DNA of 64,000 nt from Ensifer sp. BR816 (GCF_000378985.1 NZ_KB905370.1:5206799-5270798), one strand, 5' to 3'. Positions 45,697-55,896 are shown, numbered from the stretch's first letter. Notes: generated by a model not told the origin, from the letters alone. A program made the numbers and translations.

Positions 45697-46977
45697 ATGG
45701 CCTTCCGATTTGTCCATACCGCAGACCTCCATCTCGATTCGCCCCTGCGAAGCCTGGCGCTGCGGAACGAGGAGCTTGCCGGGATCGTCCGGGGCGCCAC
45801 CCGCAATGCCCTGGTGCGTATCGTCGACCTCTGCATCTCCGAAAACGTCGATGCGCTCCTGATCGCCGGCGACCTCTATGACGGCAATCAGACCTCGATG
45901 AACACGGCACTTTTCCTCGCGGGCGAGCTGCGTCGTCTCGACGAGGCGGGTATCAGCACCTTCATCATCCGTGGCAACCACGACGCCCAGTCGCAGGTGA
46001 CGCGCGAGCTGACGTTGCCTGCGTCGGTCCATGTCTTTCCCGGGCGCGGCAAGCCGGTTCTTGCCAAGACGCTGGAGAACGGCAAAACCGTTCATGTCCA
46101 TGGGCTGAGCTTTGCCGACCCGCATGCGCCGGAAAGCCTGCTGCCGCATTTCCATCCGCCCGTTGCGGATGCCATCAACATCGGCATGCTGCACACGAGC
46201 CTCTCCGGCTCCGCCGGCCATGATCCCTACGCTCCCTGCAGCGTCGCCGATCTGGAGCGCCACGGCTACGACTATTGGGCACTCGGCCACGTTCATCAGC
46301 GGCAGGTCCATGGCGTCAGCCCCTGCATCGTCATGTCTGGCATGCCGCAGGGCCGCGATATCAACGAATCGGGGGTGAAGGGCGTGACGCTCGTCACGAT
46401 CGACGACGATGGGCAGGTGGCGCTCGAAGAGCGGCCCGTGGGCGCAGCGGTGTTCGAGCGCGCCTCGATCGACCTGACGGGGATCGCGGATTGGAGCCGC
46501 ATGCTCGAGACCGCCGGCCGGCAGCTCGCGCTGTTGCGCAAGGGCCTGCCGGAGGCCGATCTGATCCTGCGGATCACGCTGACGGGCATGACGCCGCTTG
46601 CCTGGCGCCTGCGGCGGGACTTCGACCTCCTGCAGGGGGAACTGGCGAATATCGCGGCCGGACTCGGCCGCTGCTGGGTCGAGAAAATCGAGACCCTTTT
46701 TGCAAGCTTCGACACGCATGCAAGCCGCATCGCCGTGGATCCGATCGGCGAACTGACGGCGCTCGTCGAGAACGAAGTGTTGTCGGCCTTTGCCTTCCGC
46801 GCAGACATGCGCGCCGTCGCGGAGGAGCTGCTGCCGCATCTGCCCGCCGAATTGCGGCACCTGCTCGCCGCGGACGAGGCGACACTCGACGATCTGGTGG
46901 AGAACGCCGCCCTTTCTGGAAGTGCCGATGTCCTGTCGCATCTCCATGGCCGCAGCGCCGTCGAGGGCATCGACTGA
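45697..46977 (+). CDS. DNA repair exonuclease, SbcD/YhaO-like
   Basis: The 426-residue protein is an Mre11-type metallophosphoesterase. Metal motifs appear in order: FVHTADLHLDSP (Asp10, His12), LLIAGDLYDGNQ, IRGNHDAQS, and GHVHQRQ after a His at HTSLSG. The C-terminal half is helical, as needed to dock to its ATPase partner. ATG 45697 gives the family start MAFRFVHTADLHLD. The stop overlaps the start of the SMC-like gene (TGATG), so subunits are made together. YhaO of Bacillus is the closest named relative. Confidence 0.9.
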   Translation: MAFRFVHTADLHLDSPLRSLALRNEELAGIVRGATRNALVRIVDLCISENVDALLIAGDLYDGNQTSMNTALFLAGELRRLDEAGISTFIIRGNHDAQSQVTRELTLPASVHVFPGRGKPVLAKTLENGKTVHVHGLSFADPHAPESLLPHFHPPVADAINIGMLHTSLSGSAGHDPYAPCSVADLERHGYDYWALGHVHQRQVHGVSPCIVMSGMPQGRDINESGVKGVTLVTIDDDGQVALEERPVGAAVFERASIDLTGIADWSRMLETAGRQLALLRKGLPEADLILRITLTGMTPLAWRLRRDFDLLQGELANIAAGLGRCWVEKIETLFASFDTHASRIAVDPIGELTALVENEVLSAFAFRADMRAVAEELLPHLPAELRHLLAADEATLDDLVENAALSGSADVLSHLHGRSAVEGID

Positions 46978-49900
46978 TGCGACTGCAACAGCTGGATCTC
47001 GTGCGCTACGGCAAGTTCACCGGGCGGAGCCTCGACTTCGGCGACGCCAGCCCGGGCGCGCCCGATTTCCATCTGATCTACGGCCCCAACGAGGCGGGCA
47101 AATCGACATTGTTCTCGGGCTTCCTCGATCTGCTCTTCGGCATCGAGCGTCTCAGCCCCTATGGCTTCCTGCATCCCTACCAGACGATGCGGATCGGCGG
47201 CATCGTGGAGGCCGGCGGCAGGAGCCATCACGCCTACCGGATCAAGCGCAACGCGAACAGCCTCGTGGGCCCGGACGAGCAGGCGCTGCCGGACAACCTC
47301 TTCTCCGCCGCCCTCGGGGCGATCGATCGCTCCACCTATCGCATGATGTTCTCGCTCGACGACGATAGCATCGAGGAAGGCGGGGAAGCGATCCTGAAGA
47401 GCGAGGGCGAACTGGGTTCGCTGCTGTTCTCGGCAAGCTCGGGCCTGCCGGATAGCGGTGTTGTGCTCGCCAATCTGCGCGCCGAAGCGGATGCCTTCTT
47501 CCGCCCCCAGGCGCGCAAGCATCAGCTGGCGGAATTGAAGGCGGAGTTGGACGCCCTCAAGTCCGAGCGCAAGGCTGTGGACATCAATGCGCGCGAATAT
47601 GCCGATCTTCGCAAGACGCTGGCGAAAGCCCGCGAACGCCACGATGCGGCGGCGCGGCAGCGCGCCGAACTGCGCGTCAGGCGGGACCGGCTGCGCGCCG
47701 AGCTCGAGGCCCTGCCGCTCATGGCAAGGCTGCGCACCACGCGGGAACAGCTTGCCGGCACGCCAGCCTTGCCGGTCCCGCCGCAGGAATGGTGGAACGA
47801 TCTGCCGGCGCTCCGCAGGCAGGAGGTGGAAATCGCCACCCGGATGCGGCAGCTGGAGGAGGAACTAGGGCAGCGCCGGGCCGGGCTCGAAGAACTGGCG
47901 CGCGACGAGCGGGCGCTTGCGCTCGCGGGGCGGTTCGAGACGCTGCGTGAATTGGCACTCGACGCCCGTTACCAGACCGCCGCCCGCGATATGCCGTCAC
48001 GGCTCGACGAACTGGCAAGGACGTCGGCTGAGATCCGCGCATGCCTGATCCGGCTCGGCGAAACGGACAGTCCCGATCCCGCTTCGCTGTTGCTGCCGAC
48101 CGCACGCGCTGCCCGCCTCCAGGAACTGGTTCGCCAGCATGCCGGGCTCTCGGAGAAGCTGGCATCGGCGCGCGAGGAGATCGACAGCGCGAGACGCGAT
48201 CACGCCCATTCGGGACGCGAGTTGGATCGGCTCAAGGACGGCATCGCCGATACCGGCGCCCTGGTCGAGCGGCTGCATGTGCTGCGTCAGAGCGATTGCC
48301 TGTTGCGTCAGCAGGCGGCGACCAAGGAGTTCGATCGGTTGGAGGCAGCGCTTGCCGATGCCATGGACAGCTTGCGGCCTTTCGCCGGCGATGCGGATGC
48401 GCTGGCGATGCTTCCGGTTCCTGCCACCGGCGTCGTCGCCATGTGGAGGGCGGAAGAAGCGGCTCTCTCCGAGCGGCGGTTGCGACTCGACGATCGGATC
48501 GGCGACGAGCGCGAGCGCCAGGCGGGGGACGAAGCCCGCCTCGCCGCATTCACTGCGGACGGCGCGGTTGTGGACGACGCGGCGGCGGGTGCACTGCGCA
48601 GGCGTCGCGCCCTTGCCTGGCAATCGCATCGCGCCAACCTCGACGAGGCGACGGCGAGCGCGTTCGAAGCGGCGCTGAAGGATGACGATGCCGCCGTGGC
48701 GCTCCGCCTGGCTCATGCCGAGCGGATGGCCGAGATGCGCGGTCTCACGATTGCCATTTCGGAAAGGCGTGCCCGCCTTCAGGCGCTCGATACGCAGAGA
48801 GCAGGCCTGTGCGAGGAAGGGGAACGGCTGGCCGCAATGGTGGGGGCGGCCGCGAGCGCAGGTGGCTTACCCAACGTGAAGCTGGTGCCGCAACTGGAAG
48901 CCTGGCTTGCCACGCGCGCCGCGGCACTGGAGTTGCGCGCCGATTTGCGTGCCGCGCGCCAGGCGCGCGACAGGGCCGCATCGGAAGAGAAGGCGGCAAT
49001 CGACGCGTTGCAGAATGAGTTGCTGCGGCTCGGCTTGACGAATCCTTTGCCGGACCGCCTCGATGAACTCCTGGTCACTGCGGAACAGATCGTCGCCCGT
49101 GCGCAAAGTGCCGCCGCGGCTCACAGCGCCGCTGTCGCGCAGCTCCGCCGCGCATCGGATGCCGTGGAAAACCGGGAGACGATCCTGGCCGCCGCCGAGG
49201 CGGCCATGGTCCGCTGGGAAGAGGAGTGGGCGCAGGCACTCGCCGCGACCTGGCTTGCCGGCCGCACCGATCGGCCGCTTCCGCACGAAATCGGTCCGGT
49301 GCTCGCCGTGCTTCAGGATTTCGACAAGCTTATGCAGAAGAAGAGCGAGCTCGACCATCGCATCGCCGGCATGCGGAAGGACCAGAAGAGCTTTACAGAG
49401 GCGATTGCGGATCTCGCCCGCGACTTGGCGGAAGCGGGAGAGGGCGATCCGCTCGCGCTCTACGCGTCGCTGCGCGATCGCATTGCCGCCGCGCATCGTC
49501 AGGAAGAGCGACGCCTCGAGGCGTCGGCCAGTATCATGCGCCTCGAGGAGGTCCTTCGCTCACTACGCAATGAAGAGCGGCAGCATCTGGCGATGAGGCA
49601 GGCGATCCTTGATTTCTTCGGGTGCGGGACGCTGGAGGAGGCCGGGCAGTGCCTAGAGGCGGTCCGCGAGCAGGACAGGCAAAGGCAGAGATCCGCCGAG
49701 CTCGAGAATGATCTGGTGACGCGGCTCGCCACCGCCACGAGCGAAGAAGCCGAGTCCATCCTTGCCGGTGTTGACGGGGCGGAACTCAGGCTCGAGCTCG
49801 CCCGGCTGGAGGAAGCGATCGATGTCGCCGATCGCGACGTCAGCGAGCTGCATTCTGAGGTGAGAAACAAGGAAAGGGCGCTTGCGGAGATCGAGGGCGG

Positions 49901-50438
49901 CGGCCGGGTGGCCGAAATCGAGCAGAAGCAGCGAACGATCCTGCTCGACATCGAGCACAAGGCGGTCGGCTATCTCAGGCTCAAGGCCGGCGTTTTCGCT
50001 GCCGAGCATGCGCTCAGGCTGTTTCGCGAGCGCCACCGCAGCGCCATGATGCAGCGCGCCTCGCGGACCTTTTCGCATATCAGCGGCGGCGAATATGCCG
50101 GCCTCTCGACGCAGGCGGAAAAGGGCCAGGAATTCCTGATCGCCAACACGGCCGCGGGCGGATCGAAGCTCGCCGGCGATCTCTCGAAGGGCACGCGCTT
50201 TCAGCTCTACCTCGCCTTGAGGATTGCCGGCTATTACGAGGTCGCAGCGGCCCGCGAGACACTGCCCTTCATCGCCGACGACATCATGGAGACATTCGAC
50301 GACAACCGCGCCGGCCGCGCCTTCGATCTGATGGCGGAGATGGCGCACGTCGGCCAGGTGATCTATCTGACGCACCACGAGCACCTCTGCGATATCGCCC
50401 GCAGCGCCTGCGCCGGCGTGACGATCCACAGGCTGTAG
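46977..50438 (+). CDS. SMC-like AAA ATPase, SbcC/YhaN-like
   Basis: The 1153-residue protein has an N-terminal Walker A (IYGPNEAGKST, residues about 36-46), long central coiled coils rich in Arg, Glu, Leu and Ala, and a C-terminal half with the signature LSKGTRFQLYLALRIAGYYE and Walker B/D-loop IADDIMETFDDNRAG, ending YLTHHEHL. This is the Rad50-like YhaN form. No clear CxxC zinc hook is seen in the middle, unlike classical SbcC. With the gene before it, it should form a nuclease complex that processes DNA ends or hairpins. Expression is coupled by the TGATG overlap. Confidence 0.9.
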   Translation: MRLQQLDLVRYGKFTGRSLDFGDASPGAPDFHLIYGPNEAGKSTLFSGFLDLLFGIERLSPYGFLHPYQTMRIGGIVEAGGRSHHAYRIKRNANSLVGPDEQALPDNLFSAALGAIDRSTYRMMFSLDDDSIEEGGEAILKSEGELGSLLFSASSGLPDSGVVLANLRAEADAFFRPQARKHQLAELKAELDALKSERKAVDINAREYADLRKTLAKARERHDAAARQRAELRVRRDRLRAELEALPLMARLRTTREQLAGTPALPVPPQEWWNDLPALRRQEVEIATRMRQLEEELGQRRAGLEELARDERALALAGRFETLRELALDARYQTAARDMPSRLDELARTSAEIRACLIRLGETDSPDPASLLLPTARAARLQELVRQHAGLSEKLASAREEIDSARRDHAHSGRELDRLKDGIADTGALVERLHVLRQSDCLLRQQAATKEFDRLEAALADAMDSLRPFAGDADALAMLPVPATGVVAMWRAEEAALSERRLRLDDRIGDERERQAGDEARLAAFTADGAVVDDAAAGALRRRRALAWQSHRANLDEATASAFEAALKDDDAAVALRLAHAERMAEMRGLTIAISERRARLQALDTQRAGLCEEGERLAAMVGAAASAGGLPNVKLVPQLEAWLATRAAALELRADLRAARQARDRAASEEKAAIDALQNELLRLGLTNPLPDRLDELLVTAEQIVARAQSAAAAHSAAVAQLRRASDAVENRETILAAAEAAMVRWEEEWAQALAATWLAGRTDRPLPHEIGPVLAVLQDFDKLMQKKSELDHRIAGMRKDQKSFTEAIADLARDLAEAGEGDPLALYASLRDRIAAAHRQEERRLEASASIMRLEEVLRSLRNEERQHLAMRQAILDFFGCGTLEEAGQCLEAVREQDRQRQRSAELENDLVTRLATATSEEAESILAGVDGAELRLELARLEEAIDVADRDVSELHSEVRNKERALAEIEGGGRVAEIEQKQRTILLDIEHKAVGYLRLKAGVFAAEHALRLFRERHRSAMMQRASRTFSHISGGEYAGLSTQAEKGQEFLIANTAAGGSKLAGDLSKGTRFQLYLALRIAGYYEVAAARETLPFIADDIMETFDDNRAGRAFDLMAEMAHVGQVIYLTHHEHLCDIARSACAGVTIHRL

Positions 50439-50516
50439 CAAACTGGCGGAAACAGCTAAGGTGCTCGTCCTTGCATCACTTACGTGTCTGGCGCGGTTTA
50501 CCAAGAGGAGGTTCGG

Positions 50517-50915
50517 ATGGAAATCTTTGAGTGTGGATCGAGACCCTCATCCCGCGGCCCGGCCGAGTATTTCCAGGGAGCCGTACGCATCGATCCGGCG
50601 TTCGAGGCGCCGGCGCCGGCGCGGGTGCGCGGAGCGACGGTCACCTTCGAACCCGGCGCGCGCACCGCCTGGCACGCGCATCCGCTCGGCCAGACGCTGA
50701 TCGTCACGGCCGGCCGCGGCCTCGCGCAAAGCTGGGGCGGAGAACTCCGCGAAATCCGCGCCGGCGACGTCGTCTGGTTCCCGCCGGGCGAGAAGCACTG
50801 GCATGGCGCGGCCGCGGATACGGGAATGACGCATATCGCCGTCCAGGAGGCACTCGACGGCAAGGTGGTCGATTGGCTGGAGCATGTGACGGACGAGCAG
50901 TACCGCGGCGGGTGA
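50517..50915 (+). CDS. Cupin-domain protein, 132 aa
   Basis: A single-domain cupin: motif 1 is [21 protein letters not shown] (metal His-x-His) and motif 2 [20 protein letters not shown]. It resembles the QdoI/YhaK-like and carboxymuconolactone-associated cupins that bind metal and act on small molecules. AAGAGGAGG lies before the ATG at 50517. It is alone, downstream of the nuclease pair and ahead of tRNA-Val on the other strand. Function unknown. Confidence 0.85.
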   Translation: MEIFECGSRPSSRGPAEYFQGAVRIDPAFEAPAPARVRGATVTFEPGARTAWHAHPLGQTLIVTAGRGLAQSWGGELREIRAGDVVWFPPGEKHWHGAAADTGMTHIAVQEALDGKVVDWLEHVTDEQYRGG

Positions 50916-50974
50916 GGAACACCATAGGGCAACGATTGTAGCCACTTGCGGACAATTGCTAAAGCTGCGGAAAA

Positions 50975-51050
50975 TGGTGGGCGATGAGAGACTCGAACTC
51001 CCGACATCCTCGGTGTAAACGAGGCGCTCTACCAACTGAGCTAATCGCCC
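50975..51050 (-). tRNA. tRNA-Val (anticodon UAC)
   Basis: The minus strand has a 76-base cloverleaf starting GGGCGATTAGCTCAG, with anticodon arm CCTCG-TTTACAC-CGAGG (anticodon TAC), T arm GAGTTCGAGTC and an encoded CCA (50975-50977). Confidence 0.97.
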
Positions 51051-51090
51051 TTTCGCGTGTCGAACAGTTGTCCGCCGCGTCGGTGGGCGT

Positions 51091-51119
51091 GATCTATGCG
51101 CTGGCGGCGAAAACCGCAA
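51091..51119 (-). promoter_or_regulatory. Putative promoter of tRNA-Val
   Basis: On the minus strand TTGCGG (51114-51119) and TAGATC (51091-51096) are 17 bases apart, about 40 bases before the tRNA 5' end; the layout matches that of the tRNA-Pro promoter. Confidence 0.45.
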
Positions 51120-51351
51120 GAGCATTCGATCGATTTTTTTGATTTTTTTGTGAAGGCTCGTCCGGGTCGGAGAATGAGCGCTGACCGACACTGTGGACAA
51201 GGCCGATAGGGGAGGTCGAGGCGGCGATGGCGATCGTGCCGGTCCTGGATCGGAAGAGGGCAGCCGCGGCAGAGTTCGCATGCGTCGATTTTCGGCCTCG
51301 ACTGTGCTGTGGATCAAATTCGTACGGTCACGGATTTGTCTTCAAACACGC

Positions 51352-51380
51352 TTGACACCCCAAGGCGAACCGCTTAGTTA
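51352..51380 (+). promoter_or_regulatory. Promoter of the tRNA-Asp genes
   Basis: A full TTGACA (51352-51357), 17-base spacer and TAGTTA (51375-51380) lie 70 bases upstream of the first tRNA-Asp. It likely drives both copies. Confidence 0.65.
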
Positions 51381-51450
51381 GCCGCTCATCGAAACGGCAG
51401 GGCCGCTTTGATAAAGGGGTGCGCGAGCGCCCCGGCCAATCAAGGGGAAT

Positions 51451-51527
51451 GCGGGTGTAGCTCAGTCGGTTAGAGTGCCGGCCTGTCACGCCGGAGGTCG
51501 CGGGTTCGAGCCCCGTCACTCGCGCCA
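51451..51527 (+). tRNA. tRNA-Asp (anticodon GUC), copy 1
   Basis: A 77-base cloverleaf: acceptor GCGGGTG with CACTCGC, anticodon arm with loop CTGTCAC (GTC), T arm GGGTTCGAGCCC, discriminator G and encoded CCA (51525-51527). Confidence 0.97.
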
Positions 51528-51598
51528 CTCTTGAATGGCAATGCGGCATTCTCAAAAAGTGCCGATGATGAGATAATGGCCGTTCATGGCCATGATGC

Positions 51599-51675
51599 GC
51601 GGGTGTAGCTCAGTCGGTTAGAGTGCCGGCCTGTCACGCCGGAGGTCGCGGGTTCGAGCCCCGTCACTCGCGCCA
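51599..51675 (+). tRNA. tRNA-Asp (anticodon GUC), copy 2
   Basis: Identical over all 77 bases to the copy at 51451 and separated from it by 71 bases. It is followed by a run of seven T (51712-51718) that may end transcription. Confidence 0.97.
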
Positions 51676-51974
51676 CTTCTTCTCCTATAGGTTTCAGCGC
51701 CCAGCCGCCGATTTTTTTGCATTGCGGCAATGTGTCTCGGTCCGGGTTCTGGCGCCGGGATGGGCCGATCCCCGCGATTCCAAGCTCCGCTGTGTCAACG
51801 ATGCGAAAGTGCCGTTCAAACCTGCGGCGCGAACGGGTTTAAATGGCTGGTCTAGGCTTGCGCATGGGCGCGGGCTGCGCTAACCACTCTGGCGTTGCAA
51901 CATGATTTTCGGCCTGCGGCATTCGTTGTTCAAGCGCCTCTCCCGGTGCGCTTCGCAGGCAGGGACGGATAACA

Positions 51975-52340
51975 ATGACTGAACTTCTCGGTTCCTACGT
52001 TCCGATCGCGATTTTCATTGGAATCGCTCTTGTGATCGGCCTCGCACTGCTGATCGCTCCTTTCGCCGTCGCCTTCAAAGCGCCCGATTCGGAAAAGCTG
52101 TCGGCCTACGAGTGCGGCTTCAATGCGTTCGACGACGCCCGCATGAAGTTCGACATCCGCTTCTATCTCGTGTCGATCCTCTTCATCATCTTCGACCTGG
52201 AAGTCGCCTTCCTCTTCCCGTGGGCGGTTTCGTTCAAGGATGTGGGCTGGTTCGGCTTCTGGTCGATGATGGTCTTCCTCCTAGTCCTGACGGTCGGCTT
52301 TATCTATGAATGGAAAAAGGGAGCGCTGGAATGGAACTAG
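51975..52340 (+). CDS. nuoA: NADH-quinone oxidoreductase subunit A
   Basis: NuoA is a membrane subunit of complex I near the quinone site. The 121-residue protein has three helices (about 10-32, 65-85, 92-113) and the family loop [27 protein letters not shown] (split as [10 protein letters not shown] and MKFDIRFY). It begins the operon; a 299-base spacer after tRNA-Asp gives no clear promoter by eye. The stop overlaps the nuoB start. The rhizobial operon with this gene order is, as I recall, nuo1 of S. meliloti. Confidence 0.97.
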   Translation: MTELLGSYVPIAIFIGIALVIGLALLIAPFAVAFKAPDSEKLSAYECGFNAFDDARMKFDIRFYLVSILFIIFDLEVAFLFPWAVSFKDVGWFGFWSMMVFLLVLTVGFIYEWKKGALEWN

Positions 52341-52909
52341 CATCCGGCACCACGCTCGTTGCGCCGCAGGCGAAGGGCATTGTCGATCCCTCGACCGGCA
52401 AGCCGATCGGCAGCAATGATGCATTCTTCGGCGAGATCAACAACGAGCTCGCCGACAAGGGCTTCCTCGTCACCTCGACCGATGAGCTGATCAACTGGGC
52501 CCGCACCGGCTCGCTGATGTGGATGACCTTCGGTCTCGCCTGCTGCGCCGTCGAAATGATGCAGATGTCGATGCCGCGCTACGACGCCGAGCGCTTCGGC
52601 TTCGCGCCGCGCGCCTCGCCGCGCCAGTCCGACGTCATGATCGTGGCCGGCACGCTGACCAACAAGATGGCGCCGGCGCTGCGCAAGGTCTACGACCAGA
52701 TGCCCGAGCCGCGCTACGTCATCTCGATGGGCTCCTGCGCCAATGGCGGCGGCTACTATCACTATTCCTATTCGGTCGTGCGCGGCTGCGACCGCGTCGT
52801 GCCCGTCGACATCTACGTGCCAGGCTGTCCTCCCACGGCAGAAGCGCTGCTCTACGGCGTGCTTCTGCTGCAGAAGAAGATCCGCCGGACCGGCACGATC
52901 GAGCGCTAA
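52331..52909 (+). CDS. nuoB: NADH-quinone oxidoreductase subunit B
   Basis: NuoB carries cluster N2, which hands electrons to quinone. The 192-residue protein shows the ligands in [10 protein letters not shown] (two adjacent Cys), [12 protein letters not shown] and [12 protein letters not shown]. The N-terminal 35 residues before [12 protein letters not shown] are the alphaproteobacterial extension. ATG 52331 follows GGGAG and overlaps nuoA; a start at 52310 is rejected as inside nuoA. nuoC is 18 bases later. Confidence 0.98.
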   Translation: MELASGTTLVAPQAKGIVDPSTGKPIGSNDAFFGEINNELADKGFLVTSTDELINWARTGSLMWMTFGLACCAVEMMQMSMPRYDAERFGFAPRASPRQSDVMIVAGTLTNKMAPALRKVYDQMPEPRYVISMGSCANGGGYYHYSYSVVRGCDRVVPVDIYVPGCPPTAEALLYGVLLLQKKIRRTGTIER

Positions 52910-52927
52910 GGCAGGGGGTTCTTTTCA

Positions 52928-53533
52928 ATGAGTGAAGCCCTGAACGAGCTTGCGACCTATCTTCGCGAAGCGCGCGGATCGCTGATTGCCGATTCGGCGA
53001 TCAAGTACGGCGAGCTGACACTGACGGTGAAGGCCGAAAACCTTCTCGAATTCCTGACCTTCCTGCGCGACGATCCGCGCTGCGGCTTCGTGAGCTTTAT
53101 CGATGTCTGCGGCGTGGACTATCCGCAGCGGCCGGATCGCTTCGACGTCGTGTATCATTTCCTCTCGCCGCGCCAGAACCTGCGTGTTCGCGTCAAGGTC
53201 ACGACGGGTGAGGGCGAGCCCGTGCCCTCGGCGACCCCGGTCTATCCCGGCGCCGACTGGTTCGAGCGTGAAGCCTACGACATGTACGGCATTCTCTTCA
53301 CCGGCCATCCGGATCTGCGTCGCATTCTCACGGATTACGGCTTTGAAGGCTATCCGCTGCGCAAGGATTTCCCGACGACCGGCTTCGTCGAGGTTCGTTA
53401 CGACGACGAGGTCAAGCGGGTGGTCTATGAGCCCGTCGAACTGAGGCAGGAATTCCGCAATTTCGATTTTCTCTCGCCCTGGGAAGGAACGGAATACGTC
53501 CTGCCCGGCGACGAGAAGGCGAAGGCACGCTGA
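52928..53533 (+). CDS. nuoC: NADH-quinone oxidoreductase subunit C
   Basis: NuoC is a peripheral-arm subunit without cofactor, bound to NuoD. The 201-residue protein has the 30-kDa signature [20 protein letters not shown] followed by [17 protein letters not shown]. It is separate from nuoD, as in Alphaproteobacteria and unlike the enterobacterial fusion. GCAGGGGG precedes the ATG region. Normal length. Confidence 0.98.
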   Translation: MSEALNELATYLREARGSLIADSAIKYGELTLTVKAENLLEFLTFLRDDPRCGFVSFIDVCGVDYPQRPDRFDVVYHFLSPRQNLRVRVKVTTGEGEPVPSATPVYPGADWFEREAYDMYGILFTGHPDLRRILTDYGFEGYPLRKDFPTTGFVEVRYDDEVKRVVYEPVELRQEFRNFDFLSPWEGTEYVLPGDEKAKAR

Positions 53534-53589
53534 GACAAGTCGGTCCGTGGCGATCCCACGAGGACGCCATCTGGCCTGGAGCAATCGGT

Positions 53590-54780
53590 ATGACCGAACA
53601 TAACGTCCGCAACTTCAACATCAACTTCGGTCCGCAGCATCCGGCGGCGCACGGCGTTCTCCGGCTCGTGCTGGAGCTCGACGGCGAGATCGTCGAGCGC
53701 GTCGATCCGCATATCGGCCTCCTGCATCGCGGCACCGAGAAGCTGATCGAGACCAAGACCTACCTGCAGGCGGTGCCCTATTTCGACCGGCTCGACTATG
53801 TCGCGCCGATGAACCAGGAGCACGCTTTCGCGCTCGCCGTTGAACGGTTGACGGGCACGGAGGTGCCGATCCGCGGCCAGCTGATCCGCGTTCTCTATTC
53901 GGAAATCGGCCGAATCCTCTCGCATCTCCTCAACGTCACCACGCAGGCAATGGACGTTGGCGCGCTGACGCCGCCGCTGTGGGGCTTCGAGGAGCGCGAG
54001 AAGCTGATGGTGTTCTATGAGCGGGCCTGCGGCGCGCGCATGCACTCGGCCTATTTCCGTCCGGGCGGCGTGCATCAGGATCTGCCGCATGAACTGGTCG
54101 AGGATATCGGCAAGTGGATCGATCCGTTCCTGAAGACCGTCGATGACATCGACGAGCTCCTGACCGGCAACCGCATCTTCAAGCAGCGCAACGTCGATAT
54201 CGGCGTCGTCAAGCTGGACGACGCCTGGGCCTGGGGCTTCTCGGGCGTCATGGTGCGCGGTTCGGGTGCCGCCTGGGATCTGCGCCGTGCGCAGCCCTAC
54301 GAGTGCTATTCCGACCTTGAATTCGACATCCCGATTGGCAAGAACGGCGACTGCTACGACCGTTATCTCATCCGCATGATCGAGATGCGCCAGTCGGCGC
54401 TGATCATGCGCCAATGCGTCGATCGCCTGCTGGGCGACGCGAAGGTCGGGCCGGTCTCCTCGCTCGACGGCAAGATCGTGCCGCCGAAGCGCGGTGAGAT
54501 GAAGCGCTCGATGGAAGCGCTGATCCACCACTTCAAGCTCTATACCGAAGGCTATCACGTGCCGGCCGGGGAAGTTTACGCCGCCGTCGAGGCACCGAAG
54601 GGCGAGTTCGGCGTCTATCTCGTTTCCGACGGCACCAACAAGCCCTACCGCTGCAAGATCCGTGCGCCGGGCTACGCCCATCTGCAGGCCATGGATTTCC
54701 TCTGTCGCGGACACCAGCTCGCCGACGTCTCGGCGGTGCTGGGCTCCCTCGATATCGTGTTCGGCGAGGTGGATCGCTGA
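53590..54780 (+). CDS. nuoD: NADH-quinone oxidoreductase subunit D
   Basis: NuoD, the 49-kDa subunit, forms much of the quinone pocket. The 396-residue protein starts with [20 protein letters not shown] and has [30 protein letters not shown], and the end [22 protein letters not shown]-like ([19 protein letters not shown]). Length is normal. Its TGA shares a base with the ATG of the small gene at 54780, so expression of that gene is coupled. Confidence 0.98.
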   Translation: MTEHNVRNFNINFGPQHPAAHGVLRLVLELDGEIVERVDPHIGLLHRGTEKLIETKTYLQAVPYFDRLDYVAPMNQEHAFALAVERLTGTEVPIRGQLIRVLYSEIGRILSHLLNVTTQAMDVGALTPPLWGFEEREKLMVFYERACGARMHSAYFRPGGVHQDLPHELVEDIGKWIDPFLKTVDDIDELLTGNRIFKQRNVDIGVVKLDDAWAWGFSGVMVRGSGAAWDLRRAQPYECYSDLEFDIPIGKNGDCYDRYLIRMIEMRQSALIMRQCVDRLLGDAKVGPVSSLDGKIVPPKRGEMKRSMEALIHHFKLYTEGYHVPAGEVYAAVEAPKGEFGVYLVSDGTNKPYRCKIRAPGYAHLQAMDFLCRGHQLADVSAVLGSLDIVFGEVDR

Positions 54781-55034
54781 TGCGTCTGGCGCCGATTGCC
54801 GTTCTCGGATTTCTGGCGTTTTGCCCGGCAGCCCTGGCTCAGGAGGATGTCGGCAGCACGTCCTCGTCGGGGCTACACGGCGGCTCCATGGCCGGGCTCC
54901 TGTCGAAGGGATACGAGATCAAGGCAGCCGTCGCCAATGGCACGCGCTACATCGTGTTTTTGCAGAAAGACCAGTCAGCCTATGCCTGCGAATTCGTCAC
55001 GCTGACGAAATCGCGGTGCGGCTCGATTAATTGA
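54780..55034 (+). CDS. Small exported protein inside the nuo operon, 84 aa
   Basis: The protein begins with a signal peptide ([20 protein letters not shown], cleavage before QED) and has a short mature part with [38 protein letters not shown] and a second Cys near the end (SRCGSIN), possibly a disulfide with the first. The ATG overlaps the nuoD stop and nuoE begins 16 bases after its end, so it is a true operon member. It is not a standard complex I subunit. A periplasmic role is inferred from the signal. Confidence 0.82.
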   Translation: MRLAPIAVLGFLAFCPAALAQEDVGSTSSSGLHGGSMAGLLSKGYEIKAAVANGTRYIVFLQKDQSAYACEFVTLTKSRCGSIN

Positions 55035-55050
55035 TAAGGTGTCCACTAGA

Positions 55051-55896
55051 ATGTCCGTTCGTCGACTAGCCGAAGACACTGTCCAGCCAGCGGCCTTTGC
55101 ATTCAGCAAGGAGAACGCCGCCTGGGCTGAGGCAACGATCAACAAGTATCCGAAGGGCCGCGAGCAGTCGGCGATCATTCCCTTGCTGATGCGCGCCCAG
55201 GAACAGGACGGGTGGGTGACGAGAGCGGCCATCGAGTCGATCGCCGACATGCTCGGCATGCCCTATATCCGCGCCCTCGAAGTGGCGACCTTCTACACGC
55301 AGTTCCAGCTGAAGCCGGTCGGTTCTCGCGCCCATGTGCAGGTCTGTGGCACGACGCCCTGCATGCTGCGCGGCGCGGAAGACCTGATCAAGGTCTGCAA
55401 GACGAAGATCGCCGCCGACCCCTTCACGCTGAACGGAAGCGGCACGCTCTCCTGGGAAGAGGTCGAATGTCAGGGCGCCTGCGTCAACGCGCCGATGGTG
55501 ATGATCTTCAAGGACACCTATGAGGACCTGACGCCCGAGCGTCTCGAGGAAATCATCGATAGCTTCGACGCAGGCAAGGGCACTGAAATCAACCCTGGCC
55601 CCCAGATCGACCGCGTCTATTCCGCCCCGGTCGGCGGCCTGACGACGCTGCAGCTCGTCGAAGCGCCTGTAAAGACGAAGGCGCCGGCCCGCGCAGCCAA
55701 GTCAAAGGATGACGGGAGCAAGGACGACAAGGCGGTCAGCGTGCCGCCATCGAATGCCGCCAAGCCGAAGACCTCCGCGGATGTCACCAATCCGGCGCTG
55801 AAGACCCCGGCGACCGCGAAGAAGGCGGCGGCGAAGAACGCCAAGGCCGAAGGCGAGACGGTCGACAAGTCCAAGCCGGCGAAGAAGCCGCGGTAA
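55051..55896 (+). CDS. nuoE: NADH-quinone oxidoreductase subunit E with long C-terminal tail
   Basis: NuoE binds the [2Fe-2S] cluster N1a through C99, C104, C140 and C144 (QVCGTTPC and CQGAC). The thioredoxin-like core ends near residue 190; the remaining 90 residues form an Ala/Lys/Pro-rich, low-complexity tail ([28 protein letters not shown]). Usual NuoE proteins are about 165-220 residues. The ATG at 55051 follows AAGGTG by 9 bases; GTG 55039 is less likely. In related bacteria the tail often ends in a helix-hairpin-helix domain, absent here but present in the gene at 57219. Confidence 0.95.
   Translation: MSVRRLAEDTVQPAAFAFSKENAAWAEATINKYPKGREQSAIIPLLMRAQEQDGWVTRAAIESIADMLGMPYIRALEVATFYTQFQLKPVGSRAHVQVCGTTPCMLRGAEDLIKVCKTKIAADPFTLNGSGTLSWEEVECQGACVNAPMVMIFKDTYEDLTPERLEEIIDSFDAGKGTEINPGPQIDRVYSAPVGGLTTLQLVEAPVKTKAPARAAKSKDDGSKDDKAVSVPPSNAAKPKTSADVTNPALKTPATAKKAAAKNAKAEGETVDKSKPAKKPR

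Larger units (their letters stand above)
51051..51450. other. Spacer between tRNA-Val and tRNA-Asp
   Basis: The 400 bases hold no supported gene. A double T run (51134-51149: seven T, GA, seven T) lies near the middle left. Putative promoters for tRNA-Val (51091-51119, minus) and tRNA-Asp (51352-51380, plus) are present. The stretch between them (51150-51350) shows nothing recognisable. Confidence 0.6.

Noticed and set aside
46275-46976. An extension of the SMC-like protein upstream of 46977
   Set aside because: The frame runs through the SbcD-like gene; the ATG at 46977 overlapping its stop begins the standard N-terminus.
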